Shown here: positions 1 to 9,600 of the stretch, in pieces | Numbering within the stretch: the first letter of the stretch is position 1 | How the letters are laid out: the number at the start of each line of letters is the position of its first letter | Assembly: GCF_019710575.1 (NCBI RefSeq) | Contig: NZ_JAHWFK010000065.1 | Location: forward strand, 1-64,000 | Direction: 5' to 3' | DNA length: 64,000 nt | Source: Paractinoplanes polyasparticus | GTDB taxonomy: Bacteria; Actinomycetota; Actinomycetes; Mycobacteriales; Micromonosporaceae | The notes under the pieces: model-generated | What the model was told of the DNA's origin: nothing | The model's database searches: none | What the model saw: only the letters and a program-made list of their open reading frames with translations | Made by a program: the position numbers and the translations under genes

Positions 1-98
1 CATGTGACCAGCAGACCCGACCCCCACCGGCCGTGACGATCACCCGCAGGCGTCACAGTGGATCAGACACAGACCCCCAATACAAAAGATGTCTAGCT

Positions 99-283
99 AT
101 GCCGGCACCGAAGAAGTACCCCTGATGAGCTGCGTGAGCGTGCGACGGCTGGCGGTCGAGGCCCGCCGGGACCCTGCGTCAAACGTCGGTGCGATCCGCA
201 GGATCGCCGATCAGCTCGGGATCCATCCCGAGGCGTTGCGTGGCTGGGTGAAGAAAGCCGAGATCGATGCCCCGCCCACATAA
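99..283 (+). pseudogene. IS3-family transposase OrfA remnant
   Basis: This is a decayed first reading frame (OrfA) of an IS3-type insertion sequence. The ATG at 99 opens with MPAPKKYP, the usual start of actinobacterial IS3 OrfA proteins, and then hits two stops. The expected continuation (DELRERA) is in another frame, and the helix-turn-helix part (EARRDPASNVGAIRRIAD, then GIHPEALRGWVKKAEID) is in a third frame that ends at the TAA at 281-283. Two small indels plus loss of everything downstream, including OrfB, are therefore visible. The DNA just left of it (about 62-88, GACACAGACCCCCAAT) could be an IS end, but no partner repeat is seen. It cannot be active. Confidence 0.8.
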
Positions 284-373
284 CCGTCACCCTCGCGGAC
301 CATCCGGTCGAACGTCGCCTGACGAGCGTCCGGAGATGACGGCGGCCGGATTCGAAAGCCGGTGTTGCGGACG

Positions 374-399
374 GGCCCGATGGTGAACGCCATCGGGCC
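374..399 (-). terminator. Hairpin downstream of the methyltransferase remnant
   Basis: A perfect 10-bp stem (GGCCCGATGG / CCATCGGGCC) encloses a 6-nt loop, between the IS3 remnant and the 3' end of the leftward methyltransferase gene. There is no clear T-run, which is common in high-GC actinobacteria. It probably terminates the leftward transcript. Confidence 0.6.
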
Positions 400-467
400 G
401 TCGATCCTAAGCAGTTAATCGGTCACGGGAGCGGACCGCCCTGCCCTCCCGCCGCGGCGAGGCCGGC

Positions 468-1252
468 TCACCGCCGGCCCCAGAGCAGACGACAGGTGAT
501 CGGGATCTGGTAGCTGCCGTCGGACTGCCGATAGCCGGCGGCGTGGGTGGCGAGCCGTTTCTCGACGGTCGTCCGTTCGGCCGGCTCGAGGGCGTCAAGG
601 TGCGGACCGTAAGGGCTGGTGTGCAAAACTTCGACGAGAGCCGCCTGATCGGGCACCCGGTAGTCGAAGGTGAATGCGGTCTCCTCGACGGCGGCGAAGC
701 CGGCCCCGCTCAGCAGGGCGGCCCGATGGCCGGGAGTCGCGAGGACGTCGTACGCGAACGGATCCGGCAACGCGTCTGCCCCGGGAACGTCGCTCGCGAC
801 GTGGTGGAACAGGGCGATCAGCGTATTCAGCTCGGCGCGGTCCCACACGGCCAATGAGAAGGCGCCCCCGGGACGCAGTACCCGGGCGGTCTCGGCCAGC
901 GACGGGAGGACGTCGGCGAAGTCTTCGTACAGCAAGGCGAAGCGGGAGACAACGGCATCCACGGACGCCGACTGCACGGGCATCCGGCTCATCTCTCCGA
1001 CCTCGAAAGTGGTATCGGTGAGCCCGCGCTCGACTGCCTTCGATCGGGCGAGATCGATCATCGGAGCCGAGCGGTCGACGCCCATCAAGTGAATCCGGGC
1101 TCACCGGTGCCGCAGCCGATGTCGAGCAGGAGCGCGCCGTCCCCCAACGAGGGCAGACGATCCAGGATGGCTGCGGACACCGGTTCCCTCAGGTACTCGC
1201 GGGCATCCCATCTCCAAGCGATGGTGTCGTAGTCGGGCTGAGTCGATGTCAT
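468..1252 (-). pseudogene. Class I SAM-dependent methyltransferase, broken by an internal deletion
   Basis: The gene is in two frames. The first, from ATG 1252, encodes 55 residues ending in the SAM-binding motif LLLDIGCGTGEPGFT and then a stop at 1085-1087. The second begins around 1095 with IHLMGVDRSAPMIDLA, the next conserved motif, and runs to 468 with the usual later motifs (VLRPGGAFSLAVWD). Both frames are family-like up to the junction, but the helix normally between motif I and the acidic loop (about 8-12 residues) is missing. Loss between two short ATTCAC copies would explain the deletion and the frameshift together. The substrate is unknown. It sits just downstream of an AraC-type regulator that is also frameshifted. 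Confidence 0.75.
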
Positions 1253-1324
1253 GACGGTGGCCTTCCGGCTGGGCTACTGGTGACCTCCCGAGCTTGTCAG
1301 CGGAGCGTCGACCGGCACAATGTC

Positions 1325-2189
1325 TCATCCGGACGTGAACCTTTGTGATGAGTCCGCATCGTGCCGATAGCGTCCGGGTGCGATTCCGAATCGTCGCCGG
1401 AACGCGGTGGCGAAGGCGAACTCGTTGGCGTAGCCGACCTGCCGGGCGACAACCGAGTGCGGATCCCTGGTCGTTCGCAGCAGAACGGCGGCATGGCTCA
1501 GCCTTCGGTTGAGCACATAGGCCATCGGTGGTTCGCCGAGGAGCGCATGGAACCGCCGGCTGAACCCGGCCCGGGGCATGCCGGCGACGGCGCTGAGACG
1601 CTCGACCGTCCACGGCGAGTCGAGACCCGTGTGCACCGCCCGCAGCACCGACGCGATGGCGGCGTCGGCCACCGGCGGCACCTCGTGGTGAATCATCTGT
1701 TCCCGCGCCCAGTCGAGACCGTGCACGAGCAGCAGGTCAACGAGCGCTGGCAGCGCAGCCCCGGTCGCGCGGCCACTGTCACGGAGAACCTCGCTCATGA
1801 GGCTGGCCAGTGAGTACAGCGTGGAATGCTGGTCCGTCCGCGGGGACGTGACCACGACCTCAGGCAGAGTGCGCAGGTAGGGGTGGAACTGGCCGCGATT
1901 GAGCAGGTAGCCGGCGCAGACCAGCTCGACGTCGGCCGGCGGGCGGCGGGCGGCGGGCGGAGAAGGAGTGCTCAGCACCGTAAGGGGAAAAGACGATGTC
2001 CCCGGCCTGCACCGACATCGGCTGCTGATGAGGCGTGGACAGGCGCGCTGCGCCGTGCCGGATCAGGTGGAAGCCGGCACCGGCAATGGTTGCTAAACGC
2101 AGATCCCACTGGCCCGAACGCCGGAACACGTGCCCGCCGGCGGCCCCTCCGGCCCGCATCGTGCCCACGATGTCGCTGATCATGTCCAC
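1325..2189 (-). pseudogene. AraC-family regulator (cupin plus HTH), frameshifted in a 7-bp repeat
   Basis: The N-terminal half, read from ATG 2189, is a cupin-type ligand-binding domain (SGQWDLRL, GAGFHLIRHG, AGDIVFSPYGAEHSFS). The C-terminal half, in another frame and running to 1325, carries the two AraC HTH motifs (WTVERLSAVAGMPRAGFSRRF and FATAFRRRFGIAPGRYR). The frames meet at three tandem CGGCGGG units (1937-1957). Removing one unit gives one uninterrupted frame with a sensible join (SFSARRPPADVELV), so a slip in the repeat or a sequencing error there is the likely cause. The restored protein would be about 285 aa, normal for the family. It is divergent from the FAD oxidase at 2706 and precedes the broken methyltransferase. 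Confidence 0.75.
1937..1960. repeat. Tandem 7-bp repeat (CGGCGGG)x3.4
   Basis: Three exact CGGCGGG units are followed by a partial one, inside the AraC-type gene at the point where the reading frame changes. A change of one unit shifts the frame by one base; the two-unit version would be in frame. Confidence 0.85.
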
Positions 2190-2705
2190 CCATTGGATGT
2201 TATTGCCCGAGCGAACGACTCATTCTTCCCGGCCGTGCGGTCGGGAGACGTCGGCGCTCGCACGGGCGACGGCAAGCACAACGGCCGGTGGCCGTGATCG
2301 CCGGAGCCGATCGCGGAACCTCGCCGAAGCCAACAGCTACGCAGGATGGAAAAGGCCCATTGGACTGCCGAAGTGAGAGGTACCCCTGCGAGAACCGAAA
2401 GTACGACACATACGTCTCCACCGCCCGGATCCGTGTCATGATTCCGGCGGACCAGAGGAAGGCACAGACGAGACGTCGTGCCCAGAATTGCCGATAGCGA
2501 CCAGCAAGTTTGTCCCGCAGAGCTCCGTCTCAGCTGCGAATTAGACCACACCGCGGCCCTATTCCCGCGGCAAAGTCTTTCTCGCGACCAGGAAGGTCCG
2601 TCCACAGGCGTTGTCAAAGGCCGTCGCGTGAACCACTCGTCGGCATACGCCGTCTTTGGCGATATGACGTTTCCTGCGGACACCAGCTCGATTGACATTC
2701 TCAGC
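2190..2705. other. Intergenic region between AraC remnant and FAD oxidase
   Basis: About 500 bases with no recognisable gene. The rightward reading frame of the oxidase stays open upstream to about 2478, but that part does not resemble the oxidase family. The region presumably holds divergent promoters for the regulator and the oxidase; no clear -35/-10 pair or operator was identified. Confidence 0.5.
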
Positions 2706-4100
2706 ATGCACGACCGTGATGAACTCGCCGGCAAGCTTCGCGCCCGGCTCACCGGTTCCGTCCTTGTTCCCGATGACGCCGGATTCGCCGAGGTGACGGC
2801 CGGTTTCTTCAACTCCCTGGTCCCCCACCGCCCAGCGGTCGTCGTCGCCCCGGCCTCGCAGGAGGAGGTTCGGATCACCGTCCAGCTCGCCGCCGAGGCC
2901 GGGGTGCCGATCGCGCTCAGCAACACAGGGCACAGCCAGCCGATCTCCATCGACGGGGCGGTGCTCATCGACCTTCGCCGGCTCGACGACGTACAGATCG
3001 ACCCCGGCACCGCGACGGCCCGGGTCGGGCCGGGCACCCGGTGGGGTCAGGTCGTCGAAGCGGCGGCCAAGTTCGGCTTGGCCCCCCTCTGCGGCTCATC
3101 ACCCGGTGTCGGCGTCATCGGTTACACCCTGGGTGGCGGCCACAGCCCCTTCTTCGGGCGCCTGCACGGATGGGCGGCCGACCAGGTCGAATCGATGAGG
3201 CTGGTCACGTCGGACGGCGCCGCCCGGGATGTGACCGCCGACACCGACCCCGACCTGTTCTGGGCGCTGCTCGGCGCGAAAGGCAACCTCGGCGTCGTCA
3301 CTTCCCTCACCTTCCGGTTGATCCCGGTGACCCGCCTGTACGGCGGTGGCCTGTTCTTCGACGGCAGCGCCGCCCCTGTCGTGCTCCCGGCCTGGCGTGA
3401 GCTGACCGATTCGGCTCCACGTGAGCTCAGCACGTCGCTCGCGCTCATGACGATGCCCGACCTCCCGATGGTTCCCGAGCCTTTGCGGGGGCGTCTCGTG
3501 CTGCACGTGCGCCTGTCGCACCTGGGCTCGGCTGAGGAGGGCGCCGACCTCATCGCCCCGCTGCGGGCGGCCGCCCCGCTGCTGCTCGACTCGGTCGTCG
3601 AGATGCCGACGACCGCTCTGGCGACCATCCACAACGATCCGCCCGCCTCGCCGCCCGCCCTGGAGCGGACCGCCCTGCTCACCGATCTTCCGGACGAGGC
3701 CATCGAGGCGGTGCTGAAGGCGGCCGGACCAGCCGCCGAGGACCCGGTCATGCTGCTCGAGCTTCGCCACCTCGGCGGCGCCCTGGACGAGCCCACGCAG
3801 ATCACGAGCGCAGCGACGGCACAGACCGCCAGATACAACTTGCTGCTCGTCGCGCTCCTGCTGCCGGATCTGAGCGAGGCTGTCCTGAGCCCCGGCCTGG
3901 ACAACGCTCTGGCCCGGTTCGAGCCCTTCAGCGAAGGTACGACGATGCTCAACGCGATGGGTACGGCCGACGCCTCGCCGCGGGGCGCCCGGGCGGCCTA
4001 CGACGACACCACCTACCAGCGCCTGGCCGCGGTCAAGGCCCAGTACGACCCGGACAACTTGTTCCGCTTCAACCACAACATCGCACCTGCCGGGAACTGA
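2706..4100 (+). CDS. FAD-linked oxidase (berberine-bridge-enzyme/PCMH type)
   Basis: A predicted 464-aa flavoprotein oxidase acting on small organic substrates. The N-terminal half is a PCMH-type FAD-binding domain: PAVVVAPASQEEVRITVQLA opens it, ALSNTGHS carries the likely covalent-FAD histidine, and GVGVIGYTLGGGHS is the glycine-rich loop. The C-terminus has the BBE signature (YQRLAAVKAQYDPDNLFRFN). The second FAD-linking cysteine of bicovalent members, normally just before the PxVG motif, is serine here, so single covalent attachment is expected. The ATG at 2706 was chosen because the family homology begins there; ATG 2664 is in the same frame and possible. Neither start has a strong ribosome-binding site. 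The substrate cannot be inferred. A hairpin follows directly. Confidence 0.85.
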   Translation: MHDRDELAGKLRARLTGSVLVPDDAGFAEVTAGFFNSLVPHRPAVVVAPASQEEVRITVQLAAEAGVPIALSNTGHSQPISIDGAVLIDLRRLDDVQIDPGTATARVGPGTRWGQVVEAAAKFGLAPLCGSSPGVGVIGYTLGGGHSPFFGRLHGWAADQVESMRLVTSDGAARDVTADTDPDLFWALLGAKGNLGVVTSLTFRLIPVTRLYGGGLFFDGSAAPVVLPAWRELTDSAPRELSTSLALMTMPDLPMVPEPLRGRLVLHVRLSHLGSAEEGADLIAPLRAAAPLLLDSVVEMPTTALATIHNDPPASPPALERTALLTDLPDEAIEAVLKAAGPAAEDPVMLLELRHLGGALDEPTQITSAATAQTARYNLLLVALLLPDLSEAVLSPGLDNALARFEPFSEGTTMLNAMGTADASPRGARAAYDDTTYQRLAAVKAQYDPDNLFRFNHNIAPAGN

Positions 4101-4117
4101 CGACCGGCATGCCTCGT

Positions 4118-4146
4118 CGTGGCACCCCGGCCGCCGGGGTGCCACG
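4118..4146. terminator. Bidirectional intrinsic terminator
   Basis: A 13-bp perfect stem (CGTGGCACCCCGG / CCGGGGTGCCACG) with a 3-nt loop lies between the 3' ends of the convergent oxidase and acyl-CoA synthetase genes, so it can serve both strands. Confidence 0.85.
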
Positions 4147-4162
4147 CACACTCACCGGCGGA

Positions 4163-5986
4163 TCACACTCGGGCCTGGTCGTACATTTCGGCGATCTCAT
4201 CAGCGAAGGCACGTTCGACCACCGCGCGTTTGATCTTCATCGAAGCGGTGACCTCACCCCGGTCCACGCTGAGCTCGCGGGGCAGAATCATGAACCGCTT
4301 GATCGTCTCCCAGCGATTCAGTTTCGCATTCAGCTGCTCGATGTACCCGGCGATCAGGCGTTCGGTGTCCGGGGCGGCGACGACCTCCGAGTACGGGCGG
4401 TCGCCGCCGGCCCAGGCGACGATTGCCTCCTCGTCCAGGGTGACCAGCATCGACGCGAACTTGCGGCCGTGCGCAACGACCATGACCTGAGCCACGTACG
4501 GACACACGGCCTTGAACTGATTCTCGACGGCACTGGGCGCGATGTACTTGCCGCCAGAGGTCTTGACCAGGTCCTTCTTGCGGTCCGTGATCCTCAGGTG
4601 ACCGTCGGCGTCGAGAACACCGATGTCGCCGGTACGCAGGAAGCCGTCCGGGGTGAACGCCTCCCGGGTCGCATCCGGCAGCCCGTGGTAGCCGCGCATG
4701 AGCGCTCGCCCGCGGAGCAGGATCTCACCGTCGTCGGCGATCTTCACTTCGAGATCACCCAGGGCGGGACCGACGGTGCCGATGCGATTAGCGCCCCGCC
4801 GGTTGCAGAACGTAGACGCACTCGACTCGGTGAGGCCGTAGCCCTCGAGGATCGGCAGGCCGGCCGCCGCGAAGAACTCGGCGATGTCCCGGCTCAGCGG
4901 GGCCGAGCCCGAGATCAGGACGATGCCCTTGCCGCCGAGACGGTTCTGCAGCTTGCTGAAAACGAGCTTCTCGGCGATCGCGTAACGAGCCTGGAGCAGG
5001 GCGCCGACCGCTCGGCCGGCCTGCTCGCGAGCGACTTTCCGGCGGCCGGTCGCCACCGCCCATGAGAAGATCTTCGAGGTGAGCCCTCCGCTCTCGGCGA
5101 CATTAAGGACGATCCGGTTGTGGATCTTCTCGAAGATGCGCGGAGCCGCGGGCATGATCGTGGGCCGGACCACCGGCAGCAGCTCAGCGATTTTGTCGAC
5201 CCGCCCGTCGAAGTAGGTGGGTGAACCGACGTGGATGATCCCGCAGCAGAGCGCTTTGCCGTAGGCGTGCGACAGCGGTAACCACAGGTAGAGCAGGCCG
5301 TCCGGCGAGAGCAGGTCAACTTGCTCCTGAGCGACCGCCTGCCAGATCCAGGCGGTGTGAGTCAGCTCGACCCCTCGTGCGCGACCGGTCGTCCCCGAGG
5401 TGTAGACGAGACTGGCCAGGTCGTCCGGTCCCAATGCCGCTACGACCTCGTCGATCAGGGCCGGCGTGGCGGCCAGCGCCTGTTCGCCGAGCGCCTCGAG
5501 ATCGGCCAGGGTCAGCTGTGGCGGCTGTGCGTCACGGTCAGCATTGCCGTCGATCAATACCACCGACGTCACCGCCGGTACTCTCCCGGTGAGCTTGGCT
5601 GCCTGCTCCGGGCTCTCGGCGATGAGAACCATCGCCCCTGAGTCCATGACGATCGCGACAGCGTCCTCGGCCCCGGTCGTCGGATAGATGGTGGTGGTCG
5701 CGGCCCCGGCCACGTTGATCCCGAGGTCGGCCAGAACCCACTCGACCCGGGTGCCGGACAGCAGAGCCACCCGCTCCCCGGTGGTGACGCCGAGCTGCCG
5801 CAGGCCGGCGGCGATCCGGGTGACGCGTTCACCGATCTGCGCCCACGTGTGCCAGACCACGCCGGAACCGTCCGGGCCCGGTCCGGCGAAAGCTCGGGCA
5901 GTAGGTGTCGCCTTGACGCGGTGGAACAGCATCTCGGGCACCGAGGAATATGGAGCGTACGGGTCGCGGATAGCGGCGTCGCTCAC
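4163..5986 (-). CDS. Long-chain acyl-CoA synthetase (AMP-forming, FadD15-like)
   Basis: A 607-aa member of the adenylate-forming superfamily; the family activates long-chain fatty acids with ATP and CoA. Core motifs are intact: the P-loop LVYTSGTTGRARGVE (about residue 190), GYGLTESSA (about 380), the hinge LRTGDIGVLDADGHLRITDR and the A10-type lysine region KKDLVKTSGGKYIAP (about 465). The start is GTG 5986, because GGAGGT lies 6 nt upstream and the protein then begins MSDAAIRDPYAP. The start overlaps the stop of the GNAT gene (GTGA), so the two are translationally coupled. It ends at a strong terminator. Confidence 0.92.
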   Translation of the reverse strand: MSDAAIRDPYAPYSSVPEMLFHRVKATPTARAFAGPGPDGSGVVWHTWAQIGERVTRIAAGLRQLGVTTGERVALLSGTRVEWVLADLGINVAGAATTTIYPTTGAEDAVAIVMDSGAMVLIAESPEQAAKLTGRVPAVTSVVLIDGNADRDAQPPQLTLADLEALGEQALAATPALIDEVVAALGPDDLASLVYTSGTTGRARGVELTHTAWIWQAVAQEQVDLLSPDGLLYLWLPLSHAYGKALCCGIIHVGSPTYFDGRVDKIAELLPVVRPTIMPAAPRIFEKIHNRIVLNVAESGGLTSKIFSWAVATGRRKVAREQAGRAVGALLQARYAIAEKLVFSKLQNRLGGKGIVLISGSAPLSRDIAEFFAAAGLPILEGYGLTESSASTFCNRRGANRIGTVGPALGDLEVKIADDGEILLRGRALMRGYHGLPDATREAFTPDGFLRTGDIGVLDADGHLRITDRKKDLVKTSGGKYIAPSAVENQFKAVCPYVAQVMVVAHGRKFASMLVTLDEEAIVAWAGGDRPYSEVVAAPDTERLIAGYIEQLNAKLNRWETIKRFMILPRELSVDRGEVTASMKIKRAVVERAFADEIAEMYDQARV

Positions 5987-6561
5987 GGGCTGACCTCCGC
6001 CGGTCGGCGCACCATAAGATTCCGTCGGCCCGAACCCGCCGGGTCGACGTGCTCCGGACAGCCCGGAAAGGTGATGGCGTAGCTGATGTGACCTGCGCCC
6101 GGCGGACTTGTGACAGTCCCCTCGTGGTGGGGCGTTTCGCGCTGGAACCGTCGCGCCAGCGCCCGAGCGCCCGCGTTGTCGGCCTCCGATTCCGCGGTCA
6201 CCAGCTTCAGCCCGGCATCGCAACAACGGTCGGTCAGCTCGCTCAGCAGGCGGCTACCGATCCCTCGCCGCTGCCACGCATCCGCGACCAGCAGGGCAAG
6301 GTCGGGCAGCTCCGGCCCGTCCAGCCGCCAGACACATTCCGCCAGACCGACCAGCTGCCCCTCGACCGTGGCCACCTGAGCCAGGCGGGCAAGACCCGAG
6401 CCGGCTGGATCACGCAGGCTGCGAACGTAACGGGCGGGAAACCGCGGTGTGCCGACCAGGAAGCGGCGCGACAGGGTGGGCATGGAGAAGGATGCAGCGG
6501 CGGCGGTGAGGAGTTCGGAGTCTCCGGACCGCCACGGACGCGACTCGAGATGGGGCAGCAT
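5983..6561 (-). CDS. GNAT-family N-acetyltransferase
   Basis: Predicted 192-aa acetyl-CoA-dependent N-acyltransferase. The acetyl-CoA pyrophosphate-binding motif is clear at about residues 96-106 (QRRGIGSRLL), preceded by the beta-4 strand (LPDLALLVADAW) and followed by EADNAGARALARRF. Proteins of this type in actinobacteria often start LExRPWRxGD and have SLSRRFL; the ATG at 6561 (MLPHLESRPWRSGD) fits, while GTG 6597 is an alternative only 20 nt after the giant upstream gene. Its last bases overlap the acyl-CoA synthetase start. The substrate is unknown. It does not look like an immunity or toxin protein for the upstream effector. Confidence 0.8.
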   Translation of the reverse strand: MLPHLESRPWRSGDSELLTAAAASFSMPTLSRRFLVGTPRFPARYVRSLRDPAGSGLARLAQVATVEGQLVGLAECVWRLDGPELPDLALLVADAWQRRGIGSRLLSELTDRCCDAGLKLVTAESEADNAGARALARRFQRETPHHEGTVTSPPGAGHISYAITFPGCPEHVDPAGSGRRNLMVRRPAEVSP

Positions 6562-6617
6562 GCCTGCTTGAACGGTGACGGCGGGAATCGGGTTCACGCG
6601 GGCCAGGTCCGCCCTGG

Positions 6618-9600
6618 TCAATGGTGGGTGAGGGTGGTGTCCTGTCCGGCCGCGTCGTAGGAATATCGATGGGTGACGCCGTCGAAATCGGTCTCTGCGA
6701 TCTTGCGTCCGTTCCCGTCGTACGTGTAGCTCCAAGTCTGGCCCTGGGGATTGGTGATGCTCGTCAGGCGGAGCTCGGTGTCGTAGGTGTACTCGGTACG
6801 CCCGCCCTCGTCCGTTTGGGCCGTGACCAGGTCGAAGGCTCCGTACTCCCGGACGGTCCGGCGGCCGTCGGCACTGATGTGTTCCACCAGATTGCCCTCG
6901 CCGTCGTAGAAGAACTCCTCGAGGGCACCGTCCGGACCCGAGCGCCAGGCAAGTTCACCTTCGATCGTCCAGCCGAACTGGGTGAGACCCGCGCCGGTCC
7001 GTTCCACGACGACGCGACCGAGGTGGTCGTATTCGTAGGCGGCCTCGGTTCCGGCCGCGGCCGAGTCTTCGACTGGCGACCGCCTGCCGTCCGGGTGGAC
7101 AGTACCCGTATGACGGCCGGTGCTGTCGTACTCGAATCGGGTGGTGCGGCCGAGCGCGTCGGTGACGGCCTGCAGGCGGTGGCTGTGGTCCCACTCGTTG
7201 ATCGTCGTCGCGCCGAGAGGGTCTGTTTCCGCGATCACCTGCGACAGGTCGTTGAGCTCGTAGCGGCGGACCGCACCCAGCGAGTCGGTGACCTCGGTCA
7301 GCCCGTCGGTGTAGGCGAACCGGTAACTGAGGTATCCGCCCTTGCCGTCCGTGCCGATGCATCGGCCGGCGTCGTCGTACGTGTACGTGTACCACTCGCC
7401 GTTGCGGTCGTCCCAGCGCCCGATCCGACCGTCGACGTACTCGAAGCGCTCCGCTTCGCCGGAGGAGTTGACGACCGTTCGCAACTGCCGGTCGTCGTCG
7501 TAGCCGAACCGGGCCGCAATCGTCAACCCGCCGTCAGGCTCGGGCAGCTGGACCGCGGTCACCAGCCCGTCAGTGGCCGAGATGGTGAACGACCCACCGG
7601 TCGAGGACCGCATCGACGTCACGACACCGTCCTGGTCGCGGCCGAACGACCACCGGATGCGCCCGTCGAACACGTCGCTGATCAGGAACTCGCCGTCGTC
7701 CGCGGGCGCGAACAGCAGGATCGGCCCGTTCGCCGCCTCGTCCAGCATCCAACCGCCACCGACCAGACGCGTCAGCCGCGCCGGACGCCCCAGCTCCGGC
7801 CGGGCCGACTCTCCCTCAGCCGGCAACGCGAACGTGAGTACTGAACCGTCCGCCGCAAGGTAGCGGACCTGATCACCGTCGGCGACAAGACGCTGGTCGA
7901 TCGTCGACGCCCACGAGACACCGAATGAACGGCCCCACCGGTAGTCCGACCGGTAGGTGCGTTCCAGCCGCAGCCCCGGCAGCACCAGATCGGTCTCCGT
8001 CAGGATCATCCGGCCGGTGGTCACGTCGATCGGGTCAGCCACCACGGTGGTCTCGGCGGTGGCTTTCGTCGTGCCAGCGCCGGCACGGCGGAACGGGTTT
8101 GTGCCCGCCGCTACCCGGGAATCGCGCGTCGATGAGGCGTTGACCTCGGAATCCACGGTTCCGGTGGGGTCCGGACGACCCGCCCCGCCGGACGCCGTCC
8201 CCGGGTCGCCGGCCGGCTCGTCCCCGGTCAGAAACATTCTCAGGCTGTCCCTGAGCGATGCCGGGTCGGGTTGCTCGGAACGCCCCTCGACGGCCGGATC
8301 CACGCGGTCGTCGCTCGATGCGACCGATTCCGCATCCGAGTTCGCCGCCGAACCAGCCGGCACCTCACCGAGTCCGGGAACCTCGTCGATCTCACGCGCG
8401 ATCTGATCGAGATCAGACGCAGTCAACACAGGACGATCGGCGGCCCGGGTGGTCTGCATGATCGACATGGCCGCACCCGGATCTCGCGAGGGCCGATGCC
8501 GCCTCAGGACCCACCGCGCCTCACGGCCCCCCGCGTCCCGCATCGCGTTCGGGCCGGTCAGGTCATACGTGTCGGACAAGCCCAGGAAATGGCCGACCTC
8601 GTGCAACATGTCCAGAACGGTGATGTCACTGGACCAGCCAACCTGGTTCGACCGGTCATCGGCCACCGCCGCACCGATCAATTGGTGCGTCCCCGCCGCA
8701 TCGCTGACAAACTTGAGATTCACATTGAACTGATCGCCGCCCGGTCCGATCACATACCGCTGGTTGTAGAACGTGTCGGCCGCCGCCTCAAATTGCCTCG
8801 CCCGGTCGGGCGTCAGCGAAGGCACCGCCAGCCGAATGCTCAAATCGTGGATCCGCTGCCCATCAGGCGTCACCAACAACCGATAATCATAAGCGGTATC
8901 CCGCAACCGATGATCGACCTGCGGCATCACCGCACTCGGGTCCGGCACCTCCAGCCCCGCACGACGGTGGGAATCACGGACTATCTCCGACACCGCCGCA
9001 GCCGAAACCTCGACGTTGTCGATCAAACCTCTCCGTGACACCGACCTCGGGCTCACCTGCTCACGAAGCTGATCGATCTCGTGACGCTCAATCCAATCGC
9101 CGGGCACCGCCGGCAGATACGTGAGGCGTACCTCGTCATCGGACTCTCTCGACCCGGATGAAGCAACCGGCACCCGGTTGTAACCCCCTCCGCTCGGCGG
9201 TACGGGCGGGGAGACCGGACCGGAGGGCGGCCAACTCGCGAGGGGCAAACCTTCGAGGATGCGGGGCAGCTCGCGGCTGAACCACTCCCGGACAGCCGGG
9301 TCGAGCCGCTCCCGAGGAGCGGCTTTCGTGTCGTAAAACGCGGAGTACGCCTCGGCGAACCACTCTTTCGGGGCAGAGAACTGGTAGTTCGACAGCCCGT
9401 GTTGATCACGAGCGGCGACTAGGTAACTGACCCAATCGCCATCGACGACATGGTAGCTACGGTCGCCGATACGGACGGCTTCCCCGCCACCATCCGGCAG
9501 CGTCCACGGGTGAGCCAAGCCTGATCGAACGAAGGCGTCAATACGCTCGGAAGCATCGCGCGGAACATCGGGAAAACGATCCCAAATAAACTCTAGAAAT

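Noticed and set aside
2478-2705. N-terminal extension of the FAD oxidase
   Set aside because: This part is unlike the family and lacks a ribosome-binding site; the family homology begins near 2706.
3099-4151. Minus-strand open frame opposite the FAD oxidase
   Set aside because: No family features; the plus strand carries a clear flavoprotein.
5983-6561. GNAT protein as toxin or immunity partner of the Rhs effector
   Set aside because: It overlaps the acyl-CoA synthetase start, has ordinary GNAT motifs, and is separate from the effector frame.
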